From Heliopora coerulea (Eukaryota; Cnidaria; Anthozoa; Scleralcyonacea; Helioporidae), in contig JASJOG010000050.1 of assembly GCA_030142905.1 (NCBI GenBank), forward strand, positions 1,215,001 through 1,279,000: a DNA stretch of 64,000 bases, read 5' to 3'. Under the pieces are notes generated by a model, which worked only from the letters and a program-made list of their open reading frames with translations, did no database searches and was not told the DNA's origin. The first letter of the stretch is position 1, and the number at the start of each line of letters is the position of its first letter. Of the stretch, positions 31,876 to 45,500 are shown piece after piece. The translations under genes and the position numbers were made by a program.

Positions 31876-34800
31876 AGGAGATATTAGCGTGTGAGAGGAA
31901 GTCTGGAAGAAAGACAAAGGCAAGTTGAGTGACAGGATGTCAGTAAGATGTAATTACATGATAGGCAGGAAACAGAATAAAAACCAAAAAAAAATAAAAA
32001 TTATTCCCAAGACAAAGAGGCTGGAAATGAGCTCAAATTTACATTGAGCTATTGGTCTAACTTACGAATAAAAGGCTTTCTCTTGTAAGAATTTCAATAC
32101 TTTTTGTAGAAGACAAAGTGATAAAACCGTCGGATGAAGCAGTGTGCCCTTTGTCCTTGCAGTGCGACAATGTACCTATGGGGCAGGGTTAGCGAGCTGT
32201 TTCTCAGTGGTCATTCATGTGCGAAGAATTCGGCAAGTTTGGCAAGTACACCGTAGACACTTGAAACTACAAACCACGCACGATTTCAGACTGTTGGAAA
32301 TCTGGTCGTTGAAGGGGGAAAATGAGCTTAACGTAGGGGAGAATGGAAAAAAAACGAAGCTCTTTTATATGGGAAAATGTAATGGGACAAAGTTTATTTA
32401 TCTGGGTGTAAACTTGCAGGCTATGTCGCCCAGTAAAAAGCATGCAGAAGTACAACACCTTTTTAGGTGCAAGAAAAACGTTGGAGGCAGGTGAGATAAT
32501 CTTACTTAGAAAAGAGCGGGTACAGCTGTCTATAAAAGAAATGAGATAACCCTTTATCAAAAATATTTCTTAAAGTTATCAAGTTGAGAAGTAAAGATGG
32601 AAATAGAAGAGCAAATATTAAAGTAGCGGTTGAGAAGAGTCGTGACTAAGCTTTTTTTATACAAAAGGAAATAAAACTATTATAGCTGGTATATAACTCA
32701 GTAAAAGTAGGCTTTTTGTTAAGTGTGATTAAAATATTACCCTTCCTTGATATTTTAAGCACATGTAACTAGGGGGTTGACTGGGCTCGAAACTTACCGA
32801 AAAGTGTTGTGGGAGCGGCCCACTATTAGTATTTTGGGAAGAGGAGAGGCACATTTAGGGGGTCTGGGGCATGCCCCCCGGGAAATTTTGAAATTTAGAG
32901 TCGTTGAATTGCTATTTCCTGCATTCTGAGAGGTGATTTTTAAGAAATCTGGAGGACGTAAAATGTTATGAAAACGGCCCAGCAGCCCTCAGATCGACCG
33001 GCCCACCGGGAATACTCCCGGTACTCCATATGGCCAGTCCGCTACTGCACATAAGAATAGTTCCCATTGTAACAACATAATATAATACATTAGTATAATT
33101 ACACATGAGATTATCGAAAATTTTGTGCGGTGATTGGCCAAAAATTACGCCATACTTCTCGATAATAACCTACAGGTTAATATAAGAGTAATCTCATTTA
33201 CACCAAAAAAATGGTGGTAACCTCTATCGGTTAATGTTGCGGAGAACTATTATCAAAAACTTTTGTTGTTTTTTCTTAAATAATTACTTGTGCAATAATA
33301 CTAAAATAATTATTTGCCTAAGGCGAATAATTGTTCAACTTATAAATATATCGCCTATGTAACATAACTACCATTAATTCTCTGATCATAGTCCCTGTAA
33401 TTCGCTTTATGATTATTCTGGCTAAAGTTAGACTATTATACTTTGCCAAAATAACTTTCGGGAGTTACAAACCCGCATAAATAAGTAGTTCATATAATAT
33501 CGGAAAACCACGCGTCACATGTTATATGCAACGGTAAACCATTAATTATAGTATCAAAGTTGAAACATTTTCCCTTTTAGGCGTACTATGTCGGGTTCGA
33601 CTTCTGTTTTTCAAGTTGTAGTTTTTGTAAGCCTTGAGTAATAGCAATCGTATGGTTTCTGAACCTGCTGATTTCCTTTAGGAAAAAAATTTGAATCGAG
33701 TAGCAGCATATGAAAATATTAAAACTTAGACATGCATGGCAGAGAATAGGCAAATTATGTACAACAGAAATTCTTGTTAATTATTTTGCCGTCATCCCTT
33801 GTATGGATTTACTCCCCTGGTGCTTAACAATCTCATTGTATCAATCAGTCTAAAATAGTCTTTCGGTACTCACCAGAAAAGTTGCAAACGTAGTTGCTTC
33901 GTCCACCGTACTTATTTTGGGTCGGAACCAACTGCACTTCATTATTCAAAAAATTCATGAATTATTTTATCTTACTTGACATTTCTGACAATAATTACAA
34001 GGTGGGATGGACTAGATAAATTGTCTATCGCTCCTGCAAACAAGGACGTGTTTAGACCAAAACTTTTGGGAGGCAACAAGGGGCAGTGACCAAATTTTTC
34101 TAAGCTTCGTTCGATAGTCCTCCAACATAAGGTTTGCCGTGGTCAACCACTACACCCTTTAGTTATGTTGTGTTGGGGACGGGGTACATTTTTGTACTCA
34201 AACCAGTTTCTTAATCCAGCTATTACAAAGTTGATGCTTAAAAATACTTCCGGCAAAATTTATAATTTTGCTTTCCTTTCCCTAGCTATTAAAAACTGCC
34301 TTCGGCAAATCTTTAATTTTAAAGTTATTCCTTCAGTTCATTTCTCCCCAACAAACTTTTTCAAGTTTGGAACCACTGACCGACTTTTTCGGTTTATCAA
34401 ATTATTAGGGGGCGCGTGACACCCCGCACACCCCCTCAGTTTAGTCACATTCCTGCCTGAAAATTACAAACGTAATTAACTTTGGCAGATCATTATTGCC
34501 ACTTCTGTACAAGGCTATCCTTATAAACTATTCACACCAGTTCATCGACTTTCTTAATGGTTGATATGACCCGGACACATTCGGATTTGAAGGTAATCTA
34601 ACTTAATTCCTTAATTCCTGTCCGATCAGACTTGCACTATTTTATTGCAAAAGCTATTTTGAAAGATTTAGCTCGTTAAAAGAGAGGCCTTCAAACAGTT
34701 ACATAACCTGTCTCAGCCAACTACTTTTTGACAAACCAGACTTACATTACTTTACAATTTTCCTCGTCAAGAAGAGACGTCACGGACGAAAAACAAGTTG

Positions 34801-35948
34801 ACATAACTTCATCTTAACTGATTCAGCTTAAATTCAGCCAAATCGATTGGTACACGTTGAAACCAAAAACTGAAAAATACGGATAACGATCTCTTTAATC
34901 TTTTTGATCTCAGTGAAAAAGGTGCGGTAAGGATCTCATCCCTTTACAAATCCATCGCAAGAACAAGAATAAATTTACCAAGGGGGCATGCACGATTCAT
35001 TTATTGTTTGTACCAGTGATCTTCACAAATTATTGCCTAGCTCTGACCTAATATTTCCAGTTCTTAAGTTTACCTTCGAAATGCAGTTATGGAATGATGA
35101 AAGTAGTTCAATTACAGTAGATAACCATACGGTTTTGATTAAATCTGACATCAGTATTTAGGAGTGAGTTTTTCTGAGAGGCCAAACATTGTGCGAGCTC
35201 GTAGCAGGAACACACTTCGGGTTCTTTGTAAAACCCACAGGTCCAAATGAGCTCAAACTGAATTAGAAACCGTATGATTATCGCTTCATAAAAAACACGG
35301 TACAATTAAGCAACAAGTGAATAACAAGAGCAACGAAAGATGCCCGCCAAAGAAAATCAGATAAGAACAGGCCAAGCTATTGTTCTCGCTCGAAACTTAT
35401 CCTAATGTTTCAATATTTCAGAGGTCGTATTTAATCTACTGTCGATGGGTTACTAGATCTTTTAGCCAATTTAGGCTTTTTATGCTCCTAGGAATTTCTG
35501 TTAAATTACTTTTTATCAGCATTCGTGTTCTATTTTTATGCGTTTTGCTACCTTGAAATTGCTCTACCCCCAACCAGCCACAATCGATAAATTTTTTTTC
35601 ATTCATATCATTAATGCTGTTACTGAGCACTATCACACAGAGATCTCAACATGATAATCTCAAGCAATAAAACTGTAATTATGCGGTCACCGACCTGTAA
35701 AAAGACAATTAAAGCAACCCAAAAAGCTCAATATTTTTAATACACCACGTTGATACTGTTCAAATTAAAGCATCACATCGACAGACTTTAATTCAAAAGG
35801 ATTTAAATCACGTTTTGCTGTTGTTGTTAACGTTTGAACAGGCTGTCTTTCGATTTTAGCTGCTTTGGCTTCTTGATCGAGCAATATCAATTGCTGGTAT
35901 CCCATTTTGTTCTTCCGACAAGTTGGTTTTGGACATTTCGAAATAAAT
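31876..35948. other. Gene-free stretch upstream of the channel gene
   Basis: It contains a G- and C-tract repeat at about 32765-33050, with weakly inverted ends around GACTGG, which is probably a decayed DNA transposon. The frame at 32144-32494 starts at GTG and has no recognised domain. No promoter element could be identified for the gene at 35949. Confidence 0.4.
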
Positions 35949-36531
35949 ATGCTAAAGAAAGTATCAGTAAAAACTTCACCAACTTCTAACACAAATGCCG
36001 AGAGAACCAACACAAAGGCCATGGCTTCATTCAGACAATTTATGGAGTCAACAACACTTCATGGTATTCGTAATGTATTTAGCGATGGCTCAAGATTACG
36101 ACGGTTTATTTGGTTACTTTGTTTATTTGGTTCTACGGCAACCTTCTTAAAAGTAACATCAAATCTTATTTCTTCCTATTTGTCTTATGATGTAATAACT
36201 CGTGTGTCCTTAGTCAACCAAGACCATGCCATATTCCCAGCTGTTACGATTTGCAACTTTAATCCTATGCGTAAGGACTACATAGAGAAAATGAATTTGA
36301 CAAATTTGCTATCCTTGGTGGGATATGAAGCCGGTGAAGCCAATCCTCCTGCATGGAAAGATCTAGAAGAGGTTTTCAATACTTCTATGGTTGACGTATT
36401 GATAGACGGTGGGCACAAAATGACCTATGGAAACATGTTTCAGTCTTGTACGTTTCAAGAAAGAGAATGCCGGGCAGAAGATTTCAAGCCAGTATTTACT
36501 AGAATGGGACTTTGTTACACGTTTAACAAAG
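35949..36531 (+). CDS. DEG/ENaC gene exon 1 (N-terminus, TM1, palm start)
   Basis: Two in-frame ATGs are possible, at 35949 and 36021. The second sits directly before the conserved N-terminal helix, and the extra 24 residues are Ser/Thr/Lys-rich. Donor AAAG|GTATGT; phase 1. The exon ends in MGLCYTFNKG, a conserved point in the family. Confidence 0.93.
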
Positions 36532-39500
36532 GTATGTAGTCCCTATTTACCAAGCATTTCAATAATTGCAGTTTACCACTCTCTGCTCTCGGAATTCTCG
36601 TCATCTTTGTGGAATCATACTTTGGAATCACCGGACAACATTAAAATAAGCCTGTAATATTATTTTGGTGATTTGATTTAAACACAAGCACCCGTTTATA
36701 CGTTAAAACAATCGTTTATACGTTGCATACACCGTAATGGCAAACCCGACGAAAAATTGCATACATATTATGCCGGTTCTTGGCATTCAAAATAGTTTTA
36801 AAGCAATTTTAGTTCGTCAACACCAAGGAACAGGGCACTAGTCTACGAGAGTAATGATGCAATGGTCTTGGTTGTACTGACTCACTAAGCTCCTAAGTTT
36901 CAAATGACTTGCCAACAATTTAACTCCTTATTAACATAAAAAATTACCTTGATTGCTGTATACTTTCTATTAATGACAAATTTTGTACTGTACCCTGGGA
37001 CGGCGAAGCGAAATTTTGAGGGGAGGGGGCTAGTAACACAAATACAGCCTTTTGCATGTATCCCCGGAACATTTCACAACAAATGTTCGGAGAAGGAGTT
37101 GTTTCAACATTATTTTGGAAGTCCCCCCCGGCTCAGCCGTCCCTGGTACTGGTTTTAGAAACGGAAAAATTATTTGCTAGCCAAACTTTTCAATAGCAAC
37201 ACACATTAAAGAACTTTATAGTTGCAGGTAAAGATCCATGCTATTTGAATTCCAAGTTATTGTACAGCTATTATTTTCGCTTGCATTGTTTTAAAATTTG
37301 CATGAGTACAAGTTTCAATAATATCGTTGTTTGATCCGATATGTCTTCGTATAAATAATTTACTTGGTTAGGCACTACTTTCTTAAATCTATTGCAGTTT
37401 AATTACCCTTATGCATAATGAGTCCGAGCGAGCGTTGCTGCAAACGATAATAAGTCCCAGGCAGGAGTCCAGAGAATTACGTCACCTGATTGCTGGTGAA
37501 ATGTCCAAAACCATTATGATACCCAGACTCCTAACTCGAAAAATGTTTTCAATCATTACTGTATTCTGATCTGTGCCGGTTAGTCTTTTGCTATCCCTTG
37601 TATATTCCTCCTCTATTTTAATGACATGCATTAGAAAGTCATTCTTACATACATCTGTATGGACATGGTATGTAGAAATATCCAATATAGAACGGCTCCA
37701 AAAATGTAACCCTTTTCAGAAGAACAGAGCCTGATGCCTCAATCTTATAGTTCAAACATCTCACTCGCAAGCAGAGGGTTAAGGGTTTGATTCTCTGTTT
37801 GGGGGCCAAAGACGTTTTTTATATAATATATGCTCGAAGTACTGTTGACGTCATAGCATTTTGACAATGTTTTAAAATCCTTTCCCGGCATGGTATTTTA
37901 CTTTGACGAGCAAATAAAATTGTTTGACGTAGGCCAGTGATCCTGCTGGGGAAGCAGTTGATGTCATTTGTATGATGAGTATTTGAAATAATTTTAAATT
38001 ATAATGATTATTTTTATGCAAATGTAGAATTAAACGGTGTTAAACAAGGAGGAAAGGTCTGTTACTTTCACATCAGACCAAACGCTGTTTATAGAACAGT
38101 AATATCGGAGGTATTGATCCCAGATAAATTTAAATGTGACTATTATGATAAAATCAGCGTGGAATAATGTTGTTATTTATTCCTCCTCAGATTCAGAAAA
38201 TTCGTCCTTTGCTAGAGTACAAAACCCTGGTGATGATTTTGGTTTAACACTCACACTTTCAGCGGAGCAAGATAAATATTATGGCATAAACTCTGTAATA
38301 GCTGGGTTTAAGGTACACATCCATAACCAAAATGAACCTCCACTCGTAAAAGAAAATGGTTTTGCAGTGATGCCAGGAACATGTACTTTTGTAGCAGTGA
38401 CAAAGAAAAAGGTGAGATAATTTAAATAATCATAAAAAGCAAAACAATTAACTTTATCGTGCAGGGAAATAAGAAAGTCTTTAGAAATGCAAATTCAATT
38501 TTGTTGCAATAGTGCAACAAAACTGCTAAATAACTATTCATTAGAATCAGTAACGTCACATGGTAAGTCGAGCAAGAGGACCACTTTCAGTCCTTGTGAG
38601 AATCTTGTTAGAAGTAGAAGTTCTCCCTCAGGTAACATACAACATCAAGCAAGCAGCCAATAATCTAGCCGTTTACTGCTAATTGCCTAAAATGGTCCTC
38701 ACCTATCTTTAACCCTTTAACGCCTGTCGTCCCGAAGGCAAAACTAGAGGATGGGGGATGCAACTCCTGCCCTTTTTGTGGTAAATCTAATGCGTGTCCT
38801 TTTAGTGACATCTTTTTACACTGATTTCCCAAAGCCACGTGGATCTACTTCATTCGAAATGACCAGCCCTTTGAAATTCCTAGTTGCGCCCCTGGCGTCC
38901 TATATATCGAACTCCTCTAGAACAAATTAACAAAGGTATAGACAAAGGAAAACAAAGAGAGAACAATAAACAAAAGGAAAAAATTTGGGAGTCAAAGGTT
39001 TAATAGAAAAACCCGAAAAGAAGTTGACTGGAATGATTCTATGAAATTTTACTTCTTCAGTCAGAACATGTAGGAAATTGATCACATGCCCATCTGCCTG
39101 TGGTCAAGGGTATGTTGGTTGGCAAGTACCCCATAAGTTGATATACACACGTTATGCTGACATTTTACATTTTATTTCTGGTAAGGCTAAAAGAAATTAA
39201 AGCGTTCAATGCTATCTATATTACTTGTAACAAATTCAATTGTGTGACATAGCATTGAAACTTGAATAAGCCCAGCACTAACGTCTTTCTTGATTTAATT
39301 GCTCTTGATCTAATTTCTTTCCTGAATTAAATAATTTTGGCGAAATTAGATAATCATGATTCAATGACACATGAAGTCAAATCAAATTCTTACGACGCCA
39401 AGTCAAATCCATAAGATATCACGCAAATGAGATAGGTGAAATGTCCAAGAAATACAAAAGTCAAGTCAAAATTGTAAATCGTAGCACCAAATGTGGTTTT

Positions 39501-42500
39501 TATGAAATGGAATTCCAGATTGGGCAAGGAGTCAAATCCATCGGGTAAGGTATCAAAGCACAATTTGAAATAAAACCAAGCTCATGCAATTGTAAATCTA
39601 CAGTAGATAAAATGCCCATGATTATTTCCATCCTCAGTTGTCCGTAGCGTATCGTAGAAATTCGCATGTAAGCCATTACGCAATGAATTCGATTCTATGA
39701 CATATCAGGAATTTGATTTTATAAAAACCACATTTGGTGATACGACTTACAGTCCTGATGTGACTAATTTTGTATTTGACGTGTCACCTATCTATTTTCT
39801 TATCTTATGAATTTGATTTGGAGTCGCACAAATTTGATTTGACGTATTGCGAATTTGATTTGGCTTCTTGTAACTTTGTTTTGACATCTTATATATTTGA
39901 TTTGATATCTAACGAATTTGTTAAGGCATCTTATGAATTCGTTTGACCATTCCTGAATTTGATGTGGCCAGTGACGATTTTTGAATTTAAAAATGATGTG
40001 ATAATAATCTAAGGAGCATTACGAAAATTCAGATTCCTAACGTTATGACGTAACATCATAAAAATTCATTTGTAGTAGCAAGATGAACAATGAATTTGAA
40101 TTGTAACTGTAATTAATATGTATTTTGCTGCATTAGGTTTTTTAACCACTTGTCTATCTCTCTGTCTATTTCCAAGAGCAATTATTCACAAGGCTCTATG
40201 AAAAAGAACTTCATTAATGAATGGGCAAGACATTTAGATAAATTGATTGATTGATGGATGGATGGATGGACGGATGGATGGGTGGATGTATGGATTGGTT
40301 GATTGGTTGGTTGGTTCAACTTGATTGGTTGAATGGTTGGTCGTACGTTTGATTCATTGATTAATACTAATTGAAATATAACTGGATGAAATTAGAATTT
40401 AACTGGCAATAAAATTGGAGTCGAAATGAATTGAATGGAAATGAATTTTGAATTGAATTTTCGTCCATCGAAATTGAGATGGAAGTAAATTGGAATTGAA
40501 TTGAATAAGAATAGCCGGTTCCCCATATTACGTCAGCTGAATACAACTACCCGAATACTTTGCGGCTTTTACGCAAACATTGAATTCCCAAAGCGAATGG
40601 AAAGACAGTTTCTCCAATTAAAATTACAAACAAGATTTCGAAAGGCATTCTGGTAGTTGTATTCAGCAGATGTCTAAGGGGACCCGGCCATAGAATGGCT
40701 GTTTCCCCTTATTACGTTCGCTGAATACAAGTACCAGAATGCATCACGACGTTTACCTTTTCATGTAAATATTTACTACCCAAATGAAATGGAAAGACAG
40801 TTGGTTACATTAGCATGATAAAGAAGATTTCCAAAAGACTTCTGGTAGTTGTATTCAGTAGTTGAATAAGGGGAACCGTCTATTAGAATGGACTTGTACT
40901 GCATGTCATTACACTGCACTGCATTAAATTGAATTGAATTCAGTTGAGTTAAGTTGAGTTGAGTTGGGTTGAGTTGGGTAGAGTTGAGCTGCATTAAATT
41001 GAATTGAAGTAAGTTTTTTTTTTTTTTTTTTTGAGAATGAGTATCGAAATTCAATGGGACTTTCCATGGAGAGGCCTGCCGGACCTCGGCCTGACTATGG
41101 GCCTACTTTCCATACCTTATGACAACATTTTCAGATAATTTCACAGTATCTCAGTACATTATGTAGTTCATAATTACACGCTATGTTACGGATATCGATA
41201 TTCATTTATCCTTTGATGAATACCTAATCAAATTAATTTTGCTCATTTGATTTTCAGGTGATATCATTACCAGCACCATTTCAGACAAGTTGTCAGAACA
41301 AGGAACTCCCTGGAACTACTCTGTACTCCAAGCCTCTTTGCTATGACGCATGTAGGGCATCATATATTATACAAAAGTGTGGCTGTCGGGATGTAGAAAT
41401 GCCAGGTATGGATTATTTTAAGTCCACTAAGGACAAAGATAAGGATAACTATAGCACAGTTTAACCAGTCTTTATTAAGCAGTTTAACTGGTGAAATGAC
41501 GACCATAAATTACAGACATTAAAACATTTTCTTTCTGTTGGACCACGTCAGCTGCTCAATGTTGACGAACCCCAATAGGACATTTATCATCAGTATTTTT
41601 ATAACTGGCATCGCACACTGCTCATTTCAGTGGAAATACTTTTTATTGAGGTTTGGCGACATTAAGTCTTCTCAAATATCAAGACCTTTTCGATGGATCC
41701 TTGCAGAACATTAGACGGCACAAGCTCTTTTGTAACTCAACTATACTTTTATCTATCCCAATGTCTTTAAATCTCTTCTTTAACATCTTTGGCCCTAACG
41801 CTCTGATGACTACAGGAGTGATTTAATCAAGTATGCCCCATATCTTTCGCAAATCCCTCACTAAATCCTTATCTTTTTCGACCTATTCCTTTTCCTTGGT
41901 GTCTATGTCTTTTACTATTATTACTATTACTATCTTCTTCACGCAGGCAATTAACTTGCCGATGTTATTCCCTAAGAAGCGGGTCATGACTTATGACTCA
42001 AGGTCTCCAGGTTAATATCCTCTCATTCAGTTTCAAGCATCAAGCACTTTCCTTAGTATTCTAGCTGTCCCTAGTAATGCTGTTTTGTGCATAAGTTCCA
42101 CTCTCACTTCAACTCCTATCTTCTTCAGCCACAATTGAGTCCTATTTGTAATTGGTCCCAATGCTCCAACCACCACCGGAATCACTTTGACCTTCTCCAT
42201 TTTCCACACCCTTGCAACCTCCCATCGTAATTCTCAATATTTTTCTATTTTTTCTTGTTCCTTTGCATTCACCCTGCTGTCTTTGGGCACCGCTACATCT
42301 ATTATTTTACAAATCCTTTCTCGCTTTTCTACTATCATTATGTCCGGCCTTCTTTCCTCTATAACCTTGTTACACTGTCTGTTAAAATCCTATAATAGCT
42401 TGACCTCCTCCGAATGGATCATTCCTTGAGGTTGGTGTTCATACAATTTTTCTGTTCTCGTAAGCTTGTATTCTCCATAAGTATTCCAATGTATTACTCT

Positions 42501-45500
42501 TGCTAAATTATCATGTCTCCTTTTGTATTCTTTCTGTGCTAACATGTTGCATTCACTTGTGACATGACTCACACTTTCTCCTCTTCTCCCGTACATCCCA
42601 CATAATGAAGATTCTCCATTTTTATCAATGTTAAATTTGACGTAATTTGTACGTACTGGGATTGTGATTGTGATTGTGAGTATGTTTATTTATATGATTA
42701 TAATTATGATAGTGATTATGATTGTGATTGTGACTGTGAATGTGATTGTGATTGTTATTATGACTGTGATTGTGATTGTGACTGTGATTGTGATTGTGAC
42801 TGTGATTGTGATTGTGACTGTGATTGTGATTGTGATTGTGATTATGATTGTGATTATGATTATGATTATGACTATTTAAAAAGCTACAAGTGTTCAAAGG
42901 TTATTAGAGAATTATTTCATGTTCATGTCCAGAAGCTCATGTGTAAAGAGAAGATAAATAACTGAGATTTTATAACAGATTAACCTTCATCCATACCCCC
43001 AATGCATAAAATTAATTCGGAGTCGTGTCAACACATAAAACCAGTGTAGTTTTGCCCTTCCAACACAAAATTGCCGTTAAATAAACGAAGGCGTTTGGAA
43101 GTTAGCAGCGCGTAAACAGAAATAAGAACTTTAAGGTACCGTCTGCCTATTGAAAAGAGAACGAGATACTGATGTTTCTAGCGAAATCCTTTTATCACAG
43201 TCAAATGTAAGCAGGGTGTATTTTTTAGGTTTATTCAGACGATATATTCTCATTCCAGGATACGAGTAATAGATTATACGAATTTTTTGAGTACGAAAAA
43301 TAAAAAAAATAATGATAAAAGATCTTCCATCCTGGAATGAGGATGACAGTTGATATCTGCACTCAAATGTGCTGCTACTCACATTTATCCTTTTGCTGCT
43401 TAGCTTGCTAAATAGGTGCTCGTGGTTTTGCGTGAGGCTTCATCTAATTCATACGATCTCTAAACAGGAAAATTATATTATTTTTCATTATACTTAGGAT
43501 TTTTGTGCGAATGAGATATAACTTTCTCGAATGAAGGTCGATAGCGCTAGTATCTGTTGATGTTGATTTCTACCTTTTGAAATGTTTCCGATTAATGGGA
43601 ATGCTCTTCAAACGAATCAAAGATTTGAACAGAGCACTATTGAATTAGCTACTTTGCTTTGTACATTGAAAAAATACAAATACTATACTTGCAGTCACTT
43701 AAGCTAATCCGGCGTCAAAGTATAAGTCTATCATTACTGACTCTCTTCAAGAAACATCGCATTAATGTTTAGGCTTTGACAAAGATAATCCACCCCCTCA
43801 TATTCTGCACCGCTAGTATATTGAACTGATAATAAAGTTTTGATGCAATATTACTTCGCCTCTAATGTATCGGAGAAATTCTTCATCAGATTTTTCCATC
43901 CCTTATGAAAATCAAAGTTTATTATATCTAATTATTACACCTCACGTCTTTTGACACAGAGATCCCAAATATACGTCCTTGTACTCTTAGAGATAAAGTT
44001 CAATGTGTAGTCAGTCAACAAGGTATGTCCTGCTATAAACGTATCAGCTAATCACCATGCTTAACTGTGAAACATATGTTATCTGAAAACTTAATTTCAT
44101 GTCTACATTTAGTTGTCACTTTTTAGCATTCGTGTTAGACACAATATCTTTATCTAAATTAAGTAGATGTTTCAGAGAAAACAAATGCCAGAAAACAAGA
44201 ACATTTAACCCCAGAAACCATTTGTTGGAAAACATGTTTTGGGATACGTTTACATAATAGACTATAGCCTTGACTTTGTGGAAGTAGTCAGCATTACTTC
44301 TCCTGACGAGTGATCACTATAAATCCTGCGATTACACATGGAAGCCAACAATAACTGAAAGATATTGTAGGTTTTCTCTAATTTTTTGACGCATTTGCGC
44401 CACGAGGAGAGAAAGAGAGAGAAGGGACAAAAAGAGGGAGATTGACAGCGGTGGATTGAGGTCAAGGCCACAGGGGCGTGGGCCTTGGGCTTCTACATTT
44501 AGGGACCCCCATTTTAATTTTTTTAATATTAAGGATATAATACTTTAGTTTCGCAGTTTCACCTCACATTTGGTCACTAGCTCACCATCAGTAATCCGGG
44601 ATTTTACGTGCTGCCTTATCATGAGAGTGCAATGCATCAAGCTCTGTACATGTCCTTTAGTGGCTGCCGCGGTCTTTGGTCGGTTGTAAGATATTTAAAA
44701 GGGGCCTTTCTCAAAGCTGAATTTGATAAAGAACTACCTAAGAAGTAGTAAAGGCTAACAATAACTAGTAAACCTAGCCATTCTCTCCTTGGAGCAGAAT
44801 GTTCTAAAATCTTAGTAGTTAGGTTAAAAGCCCAGGGAATGGTTTTTATTCAATTATGACTTATGTAGTTATGACGTACCGGACCAACGTCCAAAGAACG
44901 CAACTAAAAGAACTTTAGGTAATCGCAGCAAGGAACCAGTTATTTCAATTGGGTGGTAAACTCTACGAGCTAGTAGACGAGGTTGCAGTAGACTCACCCT
45001 CAGGTTCACTTATAGCAAATGCTTTTATGAGCTCCTCAGAACAGGAAATTGGCCCAAAACGGTGAAATCTCAGATTTATAAAAGCGTTTTGTTGATGATT
45101 ATTTCGCGTACATCCGACGACGTTTCGGACTGTTTGGCTTTCTTAAGGTTGGAGAGAAAATGGCAGTCCGAACGTCGTTGGAAATATGTAAGTACATATT
45201 AAGTAATTTTTTGTCTGTTAGTGAGTCTGTCTCGTTTACAGTCACATACATACATTTTCATATACGAACACATATACGAATTGTAAGTAAGATTATCGTT
45301 GTTTTAAAGCTGAATTTACGAAATTGTCATCGAAAAATTGCTCCTGCCCTAAACCGTGTGACAAGACTTCATATGAAACACGTCTGTCTTATGCACAATA
45401 TCCTAGTGTACACACAAAGGAATCACTAGCACGTCATTACGCAAAATGGATTTTTGGTAACACGACTAACTATCAGGAAATCACGAAGGAAATATACGAA

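Larger units (their letters stand above)
38412..41257 (+). other. Channel intron 2, repeat-rich
   Basis: It holds the 21-bp-repeat foldback at 39340-39960, a GATG/GATT microsatellite at 40240-40330, twin MITEs at 40515-40883, and TTGAGT repeats with a T-tract at 40920-41033. No coding sequence was recognised. Confidence 0.65.

Noticed and set aside
31587..31928. Plus-strand 113-codon frame rich in Tyr, Cys, Met and Leu
   Set aside because: It is produced entirely by the TTACAT/ATGTT microsatellite.
32144..32494. 116-codon plus frame as a gene
   Set aside because: It starts at GTG, shows no domain, and overlaps a similar-length frame on the other strand.
38030..38164. Possible extra channel exon starting after an AG at about 38027
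   Set aside because: The frame is open for 45 codons but hits TAA and is out of frame with the conserved segment. The acceptor at 38190 joins in phase and gives the family-typical junction.
42631..42897. Open frame on - encoding a His-Asn repeat protein
   Set aside because: It is only the translation of the GATTGT-type microsatellite; the opposite strand is open as well.
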